Below, piece after piece: positions 12,701-24,411 of a stretch of DNA of 64,000 nucleotides (positions are counted from its first letter, which is position 1; every line of letters starts with the position of its first letter). A program made the translations under genes and the position numbers. Under the pieces are notes generated by a model, which was not told the DNA's origin, searched no databases, and saw nothing but the letters and a program-made list of their open reading frames with translations. The stretch covers positions 12,568,913 to 12,632,912 of the forward strand of contig NC_092685.1 in NCBI RefSeq assembly GCF_964275005.1, read 5' to 3'. This stretch comes from Diadema setosum (taxonomy: Eukaryota > Echinodermata > Echinoidea > Diadematoida > Diadematidae).

Positions 12701-12842
12701 TAGCTATAAAGAGCTGATGATGATGTTGACCTGTTGCAATCCACATGGGATGCATGCAGGTTCGGATGTACGTTGTCGAATGTGTCACTATACTTTTATA
12801 ATATTTTGATCTGCACTCAGTTTCTTGACCAAGGATACGAAA
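12530..12842. promoter_or_regulatory. CpG-rich bidirectional promoter of SARS2 and POLR3F
   Basis: The start-codon exon of POLR3F (plus) and the leader exon of SARS2 (minus) face each other across this block. The stretch 12585-12700 is strikingly GC- and CpG-rich against an AT-rich background (GCCGCC, CCGCGGCGG, GCGCGCC and similar). A TATAAA at 12705-12710 on the plus strand is suitably placed for POLR3F, about 135 bp upstream of its ATG. No such box is evident for SARS2. That one region drives both genes is inferred from layout. Confidence 0.65.
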
Positions 12843-14226
12843 ATGGCCGATGCGATGAATCTCGAAGAAAGGTAAGCACTCGACACTCAATGTTTGATAA
12901 CTACGTTATTTCAGTGCAGTGCGGAAAGAAAAAGACCCGGCCCTGCTTGCGTGTGTGAACATCTCAAGAGCTAACTATAAAACAGTCCCGGTAATTGCAA
13001 TTTACGTTAGTAGCGGGTAGATTGGTTGTGCCACTGCATTCTAATAATATCATTGACTCTAGTCTCTATGGACCTTATCTGTGTCACAGATTTATCGAGA
13101 ATTTGTTTAAAGTTGTTGAAAATTCCATGACATTATACACATTTGGCAAGCCACACATTAGTATTGACAGTCAAACATTTGTGGCACTATTAATGCAATT
13201 TCATATTCATGTGAATATCTAATCATGGCAAACTGTCAAAATTGTGCAATATAATTTCAAACAAGTATCAAGTCACTCCAGTGAAGGTGAACAACAACAA
13301 TTCATTTTATGGGAAGTGTTGATTCATATACATCGATATAGCATATTATTGATAGGCCTAACGTTAGTTCTAAGTCCAAATCAGAAATATTTAAAGTCCT
13401 CAGTACAGACATGATGGCACTCGGTTTCACGGTATCGCGGTTGAAAAGCTCCATCTGGAACATCACTCAACGTTGGAACGTCTGGAACATCACTCAACTT
13501 GATCAGTATAGAATGTTAACTGATTAGTGATTTTGTGATTCCTGAGCTTTATGCTTGAATAATGACATTTCAAAGTAAGACAAATAAGCCTGTAGATTAT
13601 TTTCTACTCTCATAACATTGACTAGCCTTCTTTTTTTCCCCCTATGCACTGTGGATGTCTTCTTCAAATTATCTTCTTTTCTGGGAATTTACAGAATCCT
13701 GGAGTTGTGCAAACAGGATGCCAATGGAATTCCAGACTCTGTCCTGCGGAAGCAACTGCCCAACATAGATACGCAGCAGAGAGTGACGGCAGTAAATAGG
13801 CTGTTGTCATCAGTGAGTAAAACACTACAGTATTGCCTCTACCTTGTCTACCTACCATAAATAGAATGCTAGTAACAATTGTTGAAATTCAGCAGGCCTA
13901 CTCATTAAAAAAAAATAATAATAATAATCTCTCACCCTGTATTGTCACTTAAGATAATGCAGTCTTTGTGATGTTGTATATTTCTAAATAAGTAACTCTT
14001 TCAATGCAAATGGCAGCATCATATGAACAAGGTAAACAAAAAAAGTACAATTTTGAGATTAATGAAATCAGTGTGATTATAACAGAGTGGATGACAAAAA
14101 CAAAAACAACAACAACAACTACAACAAAAATGCTTTTCAGGAATTGTATAGGCTGAATGTCATCAGTCCAAATTATGGTAAAGTTTGCTAGTCTTATTGT
14201 TTGTTTCTTTGTTGATAAATATATGC

Positions 14227-14277
<51 letters not shown>

Positions 14278-17200
14278 TTTTTTTTTTCATTTCATTTCAT
14301 TCTTTCTTTCTTTTTACCTAGGTCAACCCACCTTCACACAGTTGATGTATTACAAACCATTAAACTCACATTTCTGATATTACATATTATGCTTCAATGA
14401 ACATCTTGCTGTTGTCAATATGGTTATGTTTTTATCACAGGGCAAAATAGATTTGGTGAAAACAAGTTCTGAACTTCTGTATAGACTGAAGGACCCAGCC
14501 TCTGTAAGGTAAGAGCTGAGTTATGTCCCCACAATAGTGCAGTAGAAAATCACAAGGAGTATGTCGCTGACAAACTTAAGTACACACAAAGTGCAAAACC
14601 CATGGTTACCAGAAGCAACAAGAGATGAATATCGGGTTGTCAGAAATTCACTAAAAGGACATATTATTCACCTGATTTTAATTATGACTAGAAAAGCACT
14701 CTGAGAGCGCAGACCTCCGCCAAGCAGTTACTTTCCACCGATGATCTTGCTCTTCCCAAAGAGATTTTTCTCCTCTCTACCACTGGGGAAAAGCTCTTTG
14801 GACTCTTCCAAAGAGATCAGTGATTTCCACCCATTATAGGCCTACGTACTGCATTGTGTGCTGAAAGCCGCCCAATTTCCCAATATAGAAGCCTTTGTTA
14901 CGTCATAAACCCTCAGTTGCACAGCGCGCCTCGCCCTAGCAGAAAGTGGAGCACACACTTTAGTGCGCGCATGCAAACCTCAAATACGCGTAGCCTGAAG
15001 TCCCAAGTTCATTGACCCTACGTGCCAAAATGTAAAAAATCCTTCATAAATTCCCCCAAAATTCTCGGATCACTACCAAAAGTTAACCGTTTGTTACTTG
15101 TGTCATTCTCAACCTTTCCTGCAAGTTTCATCCCAATCTGTTAACTACTTTTTGAGTTATTTTGCACACGGACAAACGAACGAACGAACTAACAAACGAA
15201 CCAACGGTAACGAAAACATAACCTCCCCCCTTGGCGGAGGTAATAATTGTAAACCAAAACGAACAAACCCAAACCCAAACCCAGGTACATTTTCATATCT
15301 TAGTCTGATCTGATCTACCCATGTGGGATTGTAATGAATACATATTACTGGTGTAATGAGCTTTTATTTGTTATGTTTCCAAACTTAGAAATGCCATTAC
15401 TCTCAATAGGATTATCAATTTTCTGTTCCCTGTGGAATGGCATGTTACATCATCACCTGCCATTAAAGGTCCAGTTTACCTTTGGGAGCTGTGATTTAAA
15501 ACATTTTTAAGATATCACTTTTGATGCATGGTGTAGGTCTGTTGTACCACAAAACATCCTACCATGTAACATTTTTGCAATAAAGCCTAAAATATAAGGA
15601 AATATCAGTATTTTTCTTAATAAACCACAACTGTAGACAGTTTAGTCTGGAAACATCTTTATTTTAACTATTGTTGACATTTTTTGTATTTAACAATACT
15701 TAACGTCGATGATACGAATTTGAATTTTTACAGTGGTTGTTTCTATCCCTAACACACATTTTAGAACTATTTTAAAGCACTAATGCTGGGTATTGTTTCA
15801 TCTGCAAGTGGTGAATTATGCCTTTAATGTCTCAGTTTCTGCTGCTTTGTCCTTCCCCGTTGTGTGGTCACAGTAAAATCAAGGGGGCTGACAACCAGGA
15901 GCGGCTTGTGTACCAGATTATAGAGCAATCCGGCAACAAGGGCATATGGACGCGGGACATCCGACTGAAGAGCAGCCTCCAGCTCACTCAGCTGAACAAG
16001 ATCCTCCGCAATCTTGAGAGCAGGAAGCTGATCAAAGCAGTCAAGCCTGTTGGTGTGAGTCCGCCAAACTCGTCTCCTTTGTGCTAGAGGACCGATGGCA
16101 TTGTTTCCTTTCAGCTTGCTTTTTGTTAGCATTGATGGAAATTGACATTGATGCATTGGTGCAAATATGGGATTCACCTTGTACCTTAGTTGGAGATTTC
16201 TTTTTTATTTGTACGTATTATGTTTGCATTTCTATTTGTTTTGGTGACCCCTTTTCTGTGCTGTGAAATTATGTTGCTCTTTTGTGTGCACTTTGTTTGG
16301 CACTTTGTCTGGCTGAGCGTGGGTTAAAACTGCCAAATGCACCATTTGATCATACCATGACACATTCAAAAGTATTGTTTTGAAAGTGCATTTTATCTGT
16401 AACCATTTGCAATAGCAGAAAAAAAAATGAAAAAGAAAAGAAAAGAAATATGCGGAACGATGAGCTCTACCGTGTGAGATGAATACTAGATAGCTCATTA
16501 CCTAGCAAGGAGGAGTAATAACCCATGTTATGTCACAAAGTGAATGGGGAGGAAAGGATGATCATTTCATCGTAGCTTGTTGGTTTCACCTTCACTTCAT
16601 TTTCAACTAGGTCAAGATACGAGGACTTGGAAGGAATAGACAAATCATTAGAATCCATATTCAGTCTCTGGGGTATGGAATTGATGTGTAGAAGATTGCA
16701 TACTGACTGTGATATTTTTGTATTCTCTCTTTTTATTACCATTTTTACTATTTTTTGTTTGTTTGTAGTGCTGTTATGAAGATGACTACTGATATGTCAT
16801 TCTTGAACTGGTTGTATTTCATTTTGGAACAGGCTACAAGAAAGAAAGCCTACATGCTGTTTAATCTAGAACCTGATCCCTCAGTCACTGGAGGCACATG
16901 GTACAGCGATCAGGAGTTTGAGTCAGAGTTTGTTGAAGTCCTGAATCAGCAGTGCTTCAAATTTCTGCTTCAAAAGGTATGTATGGTTACTAAAAAATAC
17001 ATTCTGCATGCCTACCATTTGGATGTTGTCTGATTGAGCAGCAGTTTTGCTTTCCAAGGGGTGCTGAATTATGGCACCAAAGTCAGTCACCAAGGGTAAT
17101 TAGATAAGATGACGTGGTCGTCCTGAATTCATGCCATGCAACTCCCAAGTAAAACCTGATGGACTCTGTATAAAGCTTTTTAGGACTTGAGAATCTTGTT

Positions 17201-20200
17201 GGGAACAGATTAACTGCTCAGTGCCTTAATTTTCCTGTTATTATGAACTTTTCATGTTTGCCATGTACTGCAAACTGGAAGAAGGATTAGATGGTAGATG
17301 GAAAACTAATGTGGACATTGACTGTAACTTCATGGGGGAGGAGCAATTCACAGGATTTGAGCAGTGTCGTTAAATTGCATGCTTTAAATGAATGCGTATC
17401 TTGACTAATATTCATACCGTGAATGTACGCTGTATGTACATGATATAAGATGCCCCTCCCTGTTTTTTTTTGAAAACTTACAATCTATCACAGGTGAAGG
17501 GTAATTATCTATTTTGTCACTTAATATATGAGACACATGAAAAAGAATTCTGCAAAGCTGTTTTGTTCTGAAACATCGTGTTGTTCCATCACTGGTTGGG
17601 TTCATGTGTTGTCAGTGCATAGATACCAGGCAAAAGTCAGAATTCAGGTCCTGGTAGTATCAAAGTTAAGGCCCTTTCATGCACAAAGTAGCTTCATGTA
17701 GGTTATTGTAGCTGTATGTCAGGCCTATCTTTGCGTAATATTTGGTATCCCTTTACTACTTGTTAGTAAAACAAGTTTCAGGCTACATACACTGTATGGC
17801 ATTCTGCTATCATTCCTGGACCAATGTTCAATTTGTAAACATTATAATATTATTGCAAAGTCATCTCTCCAATGTTAGGTGGAGAATGCTGCTGGATCAC
17901 ATGCAGACCCGTTGCTAAGGAGAAACCAGTCTTATGCATCATCAGAAGAAGTCTGGAAATTCATCACTGAACTGAGGATAAGCAAGGTAAAGCAATGATA
18001 TTGAATATGATGATAGATATCATGATGATGATAAAATTGACAATGACAACGATGACACATTCAAACCTGCCTTAGCAGCCACTAATCTATAGAGGCCACC
18101 TGTCATAAATGGCCGCTAAAAATATTCCCCCCAAGAGAAAAACCATGTTGAGAACTCTGTCTGTAGTGGCCAGCTGTCTAACTGTAATGGCCCCTATTTT
18201 CTCTCCCTTTGTCCATGCTTTGGAAGTTGTCACTTCTAGTTTTTTTTTTTTTTTTTTTTTTTTCATAATCACGATCAATGAATTAAGTGTCTTCATATTT
18301 CCATGCAGTGTATATGAAAAAAAAAAATGCATGCTTATGCTTTGTCTCTTTGCTTGTAACTTAGTTGATATTTTGTGCTCTAATACTGACGTCGTCACTA
18401 GCTACATTGCTCAGTGTGTGACCAGTCTTCTCATTATAAATGATTTCTACCCCACCGCTTAGGTTGACCTGTCTGTGGAAGACATTACCACCATCTTGAA
18501 CACTCTGATCTACGATGGTAAAGTTGAGATGACTGTCAGCGTTGGAGCAGGGTCGTCCTCCTCCACTTCAAGTGACCAGGTTAAAGTCTATCGTGCCATC
18601 CAACCACTGACCCAGCCCACTGGACTGATGAAGTCACCTTGTGGAGTTTGTCCAGTAAGTTCTACTCTACTGATATTGGGGAAATTTCTTTGTGCATTTC
18701 AACTGGAAAATCAAGATTGCACAAGTCTCCAGATGCAGGATTCTGATTGGCTTATAGCAGTACCTCTCTTGTGCATGGAATGCATTTGATAAAAAGTGAT
18801 GTGTTTATTACTTTGTAAAGTAAGAATTTTTTGCAGCATGAAATTTCATGAATTGGAGCCAATGGTCTTTTTCGAGTCATAAAATTTGCGCAAAATTGCT
18901 ACCGGCAGTCAATGCATATAGTCTAGACAAGGACTACAAGGACTTTTGTGTGCATTTTAATTTTGCGAATCTTGGCTCTTGCAAAATTGAGAAATTAAAA
19001 AGCATGCAGAAATTCTGGTTATACAGTGGTTCATGCGATATTCTTTGTATTGTGAATGCCCTATAACAATGAGCAAAGTAGAGTGCTGACCAATTTTCTT
19101 GATTATAGTTAAATGTGAAAGACACACTGATATACCTCTTTCTTGGTATGATAGACACAAAAAGGGGGATGAGAGTGAATTTGAGATGAGGTCATCGTGG
19201 TTTTAGAATGTTAGCTCGTTGAGATCGAGATGATTTTAGCTGTTACACCCATTTCCCACAGACACCTGCCTGAGTGTTTTTTACTCAGGACTAGTCTTCA
19301 GCAGGATTAGAAGGTTATGATTTTTCTTGAGCTGAATATGGTGTAGATGTTTACCACAACACAACCATGTCTCATGGGGCTTATTATTGTTAAAGGTACT
19401 AGCCCACATTTGCAAACCCACGAAAATCAAAACTGCATAAAACAGGTCCAATATGACTTCAAGTACAAGTTACAACAGTAACATACCTCACCTGTCGCTC
19501 TTTGTCTATACCATTCGATAAAAGAGAGAAAATCATCGTTTTAAAATCAATTTTCAAACCGGGTCAACCCGACCCAAAATCGAATTACGAGCGCGGGCTA
19601 TAGCTACGTACATTGTACATGTAACACGTACGTGGACCGGAGCTAGCGAGCGTTATACGCATGCATACGGATTACAGTGCATTTTCATTTATTTTTATGA
19701 AAGTAATGGACTAATTGGAACGAAATTTTGCACAGGTGTTACTGCAATCATACCCAAACTCCATGCTAACTATGAGACCAATTGCTGCAGGTTTACAAAT
19801 GTGGGCTAATACCTTTAAACTGGTAAAATGAAACAAATAAAAGACAGATAGAACCTGGTATCTTCAGCATAGTGTGTGCTTTAGTTTGTGCTTGGTTTAT
19901 TGAAGCAAACACTGTAAGATTGATGCCAAAAAGTTTGTGACCAACACTTTAAACAAATGCAAAAGAAGAGGAGACAAATGACCTACTCAGCAGTAATTCT
20001 TCTGAAAATATTTTGTTCGTTTTAGTGATATTCAATTTTTCCTAGTATGTCCAACAAGCCTTCTTTTTTCCCAGTTCAGATTAGTTCTCTTAAATATTCT
20101 CGAACATACATTGTAGATTGGGTGGTAATATTGTTAGGTACGTGTATGTTCAATTTTAGGCAAGAATGTGAAGATGAAATCAGATGTGGGCAGTGAAAGT

Positions 20201-20631
20201 CTCCTAGAGAACCTCACATAGAAAATGAATGTACATGGAATGAATTTGTTTTCTTGGGTACTTTCTCTGCTAGCTGATACTTCTCACTGTTTTTCTTAAG
20301 TAACCATCTGTTTATTACTGTGTAGAGTATTTAAATGAAGTTAGTTTGCGTATCACTTTTCTTATTCTTGTTTTTATCCAGGGTGCTCAAGACAAAATTT
20401 ATACTCATATCTTGTCATACAGTAGTACTATGCTTTAATTGTGGCAGTATGCTGTCAGTAGACACCACCTTGGTGAATTATCCAGGGATGAATCACAGAT
20501 GGTCTTAAAAAGAAATCTTTTATTTCCCACCGTTATGTTCTGCTGTCTGTCAGGTCTTCAACCAGTGCTATGAGGGAGGGGCAATATCACCGGCCACGTG
20601 TATCTACATGAAGGAATGGATGGATTACTGA
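12843..20631 (+). CDS. POLR3F: RNA polymerase III subunit RPC6 (RPC39/C34 family), 8 exons
   Basis: Subunit of the RPC3-RPC6-RPC7 heterotrimer of nuclear RNA polymerase III, needed for promoter opening and TFIIIB contact when transcribing tRNA, 5S rRNA and other small RNA genes. Exons: 12843-12871, 13695-13812, 14441-14508, 15874-16054, 16833-16976, 17879-17986, 18463-18654, 20554-20631. All borders are GT-AG and phases match, giving 305 residues; I recall human as 316, with the missing residues mostly at the N terminus. Winged helices are recognisable: one over residues 10-70 (RILELCKQ, NRLLSS), a second over 75-150 (LVYQIIEQSGNKGIWTRDIR, LESRKLIKAVK), a third over 200-250 (EVWKFITELRISKVDLS, LNTLIYDGKVEM). 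A highly conserved WYSDQEFESEFVEVLNQQC stretch lies between. Cys276, 279, 285 and 296 match the cysteines that bind a 4Fe-4S cluster in this family. The start is chosen from the short MADAMNLEER exon with a strong GTAAGC donor. The last intron is about 1.9 kb and falls within the cysteine cluster. Confidence 0.97.
14228..14275. repeat. (TA)n microsatellite
   Basis: About 24 TA units in POLR3F intron 2, followed by a T-rich tract. Confidence 0.9.
14690..15250. mobile_element. Interspersed repeat with CCTCCGCCAAG inverted ends
   Basis: The left end AGCGCAGACCTCCGCCAAG and right end CTTGGCGGAGGTAATAA are complementary over about 13 bp. Near the right end are GTTATTTTGCACACGGACA and a short tandem ACGAACGAACG tract. 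I have the impression this repeat class is widespread in animal genomes but cannot name its family with certainty. It lies in POLR3F intron 3. Confidence 0.55.
15463..15827 (+). mobile_element. 365-bp TTAA-flanked MITE, family B, copy 1
   Basis: Begins TTAAAGGTCCAGTTTACC and ends TTATGCCTTTAA. A reverse-orientation copy is at 23203-23557. It ends 46 bp upstream of POLR3F exon 4, so it supplies part of the DNA where the branch point of that intron would normally lie. Confidence 0.75.
18060..18215. repeat. Degraded copy of the GCGGCCAC/CTATAGACAGG repeat
   Basis: Reads TTCAAACCTGCC, TATAGAGGCCACCTGTC, TGGCCGCTAAA and GTAGTGGCCAGCTGTC in succession. This recalls the compact element at 49141-49205. 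It lies in POLR3F intron 6 and is followed by a T24 run at 18240-18263. Confidence 0.4.
19211..19309 (+). mobile_element. Diverged TTAA-type MITE, family 1, copy 3
   Basis: Same layout as 1459-1551: TTAGCTCGTTGAGATCGAG at the left, the CATTTCCCACAGACACCTGCC interior block, CTGAGT...ACTCAGG, and CTTCAGCAGGATTA at the right. It has many substitutions, so it is clearly older than the other two copies. It lies in the last POLR3F intron. Confidence 0.6.
19390..19818. mobile_element. 429-bp TTAA-flanked MITE, family E
   Basis: Ends TTAAAGGTACTAGCCCACA and TGTGGGCTAATACCTTTAA form a terminal inverted repeat of about 24 bp with a mismatch or two. The interior has a CpG-rich patch around 19575-19660 with palindromic pieces such as TACATTGTACATGTA. 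It lies in the last POLR3F intron. No second copy is in the window. Confidence 0.7.
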
Positions 20632-21810
20632 CAGCGGCTGTCAGACATCGCCTTTGTGGGATGTCCCCCAGGAATGGACACACATGCTCACAAACGAACA
20701 AACAAACAAACAGTGCTGACACCCTGGGACATGATTCCGTTGCATGTTGACAGACAGAAGCTTTTCCAAGCAAGGATACAGTGGTGTGCAATGATGGGTG
20801 TAGTCATGAATTAATAGGTTACAAGGCAGAGATCACAGCATACACTTTGGATGGATGAAAGTGAATATACCCAGTAGGCCTGGGCGTACAAAGAAGAGAC
20901 AGAGGTTTGTATTCGGACTTTTCCCCGAGTGGTAAGCAGCGGTACCAGAAACTTAAAAATGGGGATTTAACGTTATGTGAGTATGAGTGCCACACAACTT
21001 TTCCTGTTGAAAAGTCTTCAAACGTTTTACTTGAGAAACAGGTAGCATGGGGATACCATGGCGAGGGAAGGCTGGCCCTGTTCGGATTTATTCGAGAATC
21101 CCCAAAATTAGTTGTGTGTGCAGGGTTATCGCTGATTTCTCTGTCAGTACACACACAGCTGAAGAGAATCTTGACTGAAGTCGACTGTTACCTATGAGTG
21201 TACACTTTGATGCACATATTCAATGACTGGTGCTATTCCTGGTATTTTGCTGCCCTCTGATGGGCAGTGGGGCCATACAAGAATCCCCATGCTACCGTGT
21301 CTTTAAAGTTTATATCCATTGTAATGGAAGAAAAGAAGATTTGCTTGATTATGGACATACTTTTAACAGATCATTTTATTTCTGTGTTTTATTTTTTTTT
21401 TTAGTCAGGTTTTCGTGCATCCAAGATGCCACATGTATATGTTCTAAATATGTGCATGTACAGTGTAGTAATATACATGTGCATAATTGTTGGAGAAATT
21501 CTGAAAAGTTCTACAGATTTGGAAATGATCCTGATGGCCTTTACTCACTGGCAAGAATTCAGCATAGCTCCATCAGTTGACTGGGGTTGGGCTCTTCCAT
21601 GAGGTCAGCCAATTTCCCAGGGTTAAGCTTAGCCCCGTTCCAGTTCTCACTGGCTATTTTGAGGAAAGTGGGTTAATCCTAATGACACACTGGGACTATC
21701 TGGGCAGATTGGTGAAAAAACAACAACAAGAACACAATAACAACAAGAACGAGAAAAGAGCTCAAAGGCGTACTGTCGGATAGGGAGTTCAAGAAATGGG
21801 CAACACGCCC

Positions 21811-21845
<35 letters not shown>

Positions 21846-22154
21846 TCGTCTGAAATAGCAACAGGCAATCTGTAGGCAATCTAAGGTACCCTTTCATTTG
21901 GTGAACTTAGGTAGGTCTATTTTAGTGTTAAATTCAACTCATCATGTGAGTATGTGTACACAGGGCAGTCCCATTTGCTGTAAATCACCCCACCTACTGT
22001 CAAGGGAAAATGTCAACCTGTAATGTAAGACCACTAGAAAATGGATCAGCCCTCAATTACCAGGTGCATGAATAGATTGATACAATTTGAGAGAATGAAA
22101 ATAAATGGATATTCCATGTCATAAGTGCATAGACAAACAAGGGTACATCTTACA
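20632..22154 (+). other. Presumed POLR3F 3' UTR and flank
   Basis: Sequence after the POLR3F stop. A 96-codon plus-strand open frame (20907-21197) overlaps a 111-codon minus-strand one, and neither resembles a known protein. The first clear AATAAA on the plus strand is near 22100, about 1.47 kb past the stop, so the poly(A) site is uncertain. A (TA)14 tract lies at 21815-21842. Confidence 0.4.
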
Positions 22155-22321
22155 ATAGGAGATTCAGGCTTCTAGCAATCTTTAGTGATTTGCTGGCGAG
22201 CTCTCATCCACTTCTGAGGACTTCTTCAGGCCAAGCAATCACTTGCTCTGAAGAAGTCCACAGAGGTGGATGAAAGCTCACCAGCAAATCACTAAAGGTT
22301 GCTAGAAGCCTGAATCTCCTA
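22155..22321. repeat. Near-perfect 167-bp hairpin (inverted repeat)
   Basis: The left arm from TAGGAGATTCAGGCTTC through GAGGACTTCTTCAG is matched by the right arm CTGAAGAAGTCC through GAAGCCTGAATCTCCTA. Arms are about 70 bp with only a few mismatches, and the loop is about 20 bases (around 22231-22250). No flanking target duplication is obvious. It could be a foldback element end-to-end fusion or a small MITE. Confidence 0.85.
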
Positions 22322-23202
22322 TCGTATGATCTCCCCAACTGATGAAAGTTTTTTGCATCAAGGGTACATCTTGCTTTAGTTCAGACTTACTACTCAATTT
22401 AAATGTCACTTAAACTTGGAAAACATATCTTGCAGATGCTCGGAATTCCGTATATTTGGGGAAAGAAAAATATTACTGTACCCTTACTCATACTATGTAC
22501 ACTTTATTACTTGTGTAGACAGAAGCAAAATTTGTCAACAGTATAATACACCGCAATGATAGAATATCTATGAGTACTTCTTTAACCATTTGCAGTTGTT
22601 TCATAATGTCAGGATAATCTTTCAGATCTGCTTAGAACAAATGTTGGTAGTATGGAGATTCAGGTAATCATACACAGTTATGATACATAGAGAAATTTTT
22701 TGCTGCATCATAAAATCTGATTGAACAGCCTTCTTTTCGTGCATCACTGATATTGTTATTTTTCTGCAGAGTAAAACTTAAGTTATCAATTACCCATTAC
22801 TTTGTGATGGAAAAAGTGAAGAGAAATTACAGCTAAAAGCAGAGCAAATGCTTATCTAATTGGATGTCTTATCACTGTGTTAATTTGATGATAATGATGA
22901 TGATGATGATGATGAAATGGCATTTGCTGCTGTATTATAGTACCATTTATCTGTAGAAGCATTCAAAGGCACCCCAATTTCTTTCATATTATTTCCTTGC
23001 CATTCTAACACTAAACTGCAATTCTTTCCTGCATTCTAACTCATTTTTGAGTTGATTTGCTCGAGAGACATAGTGAAATATTGCCTCAAACCCAAGGCTA
23101 GTTATGCCAGGACAATTACGACGGAGGACTGGGCAATGCCCTTGAGAAGTACAATGTACCAGACAAGAAAATTCCCATGAGAGTGATCCTGTTTCTTACC
23201 GT
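22322..23202. other. Intergenic, nothing recognised
   Basis: AT-rich sequence with a short (GAT)n run at about 22889-22915. No reading frame or repeat family is recognised. Confidence 0.5.
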
Positions 23203-23557
23203 TTAAAGGCACAATTTACCATTTGCAGATGAAACAAAAACCCAACATTAGTGCTTTAAATTAGTTCTAAAATGTGAGTTTGGGATAGAAACAACCACTG
23301 TAAAAATTTGAATCCGTATAATTGATGTTAAGTATTGTTAAATAAACAAAATGTTAACAATAGTTACAATAAAAATGTTTCCAGACTAAACCGTCTACGG
23401 TTACGGTTTACTGATATCTCCTTATATTTCAGGCTTTATTGGGAAAATATTATATGGTAGGATGTTTTGTGATACAACAAACTTACACATCTGCATTAAA
23501 TGTGATATCTTGAACATTTTTTAAATCATTCTTCCCAAAGGTAAACAGGACCTTTAA
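23203..23557 (-). mobile_element. 355-bp TTAA-flanked MITE, family B, copy 2
   Basis: Reverse-orientation copy of 15463-15827. It shares the TTTGCAGATGAAAC, AGCACTAATG/CATTAGTGCTTTAAA, GGGATAGAAACAACCACTG and GTCTACGG blocks. Ends TTAAAGGCACAATTTACC and GGACCTTTAA. Confidence 0.75.
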
Positions 23558-24176
23558 AGGATAATTACAAGATGTCCATAGGTATTATTACAGTAACGAC
23601 AAAAACAAGGATTTTTGTACTCTGTTAAATACAATCCAGGCTAGCCATCTTATGGACAATTCCCACTAGCTATTAACTATGCTCCTTTAAGTCAAGATCA
23701 ATCTCAGTTGTGGTCATGAATGTGGGGATATATATAGTGGGGAGGCAACTTTCTTTGAAGAGTCTGTGGTTTACGAACGTGAAGGGGCAGATATGTTTGT
23801 GTATTTGTTTGTGTGCTCACTTTTTTTATTTATTTTTTTTGGGGGGGGGGGGAAGGAGTTGTAGATGTTTAAATCATCAAGTTGTCTATGGTAGATGTGA
23901 ACTAATTACGAGAACATACAGTGAACATGACTTGATTAAGGAAATGACATAAATTTTGTAGAAAGTATGTGAGATTGTTCATTTTCAGGAGTGACAATCT
24001 GCTCCATAAGCATTACCAAAAAGTTCAGTTTGGATTGCACCCAGTTGTCATTGTGCTCATGAAATGATTCGACTTACTTTTGACATAAAGTAAGTTTCAT
24101 CCTGTACCTGAGCTGGTCTCTGAATTATATAGATTATGGAAATGTTCAAATTTGTTTGTGTTTGACACATGTTTTC

Positions 24177-24184
<8 letters not shown>

Positions 24185-24213
<29 letters not shown>
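24185..24213. repeat. (GT)n microsatellite
   Basis: About 14 GT units in intergenic DNA. Confidence 0.9.
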
Positions 24214-24214
<1 letters not shown>

Positions 24215-24411
24215 ACGCACTTTGTCAGTGAGGTAAGGGTAAAAAGTAAGAGAAACAGGCTACATGTGATGTGCCATTAGGGTTTTGTTTAGTTTTTGTT
24301 CTGTTTTATTTTAGTCTACACACGCGGTACTTTAAAGCCGTCAAGACTCTTCTGTCGTGTCCGAATGTTCTGTTACTGCTTCCATTCTGTTTGTTTTATT
24401 TTCCGTGGGCA

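Noticed and set aside
20907-21197. 96-codon frame just past POLR3F
   Set aside because: No recognisable motif, overlapped by a longer antisense frame, and best explained as 3' UTR.
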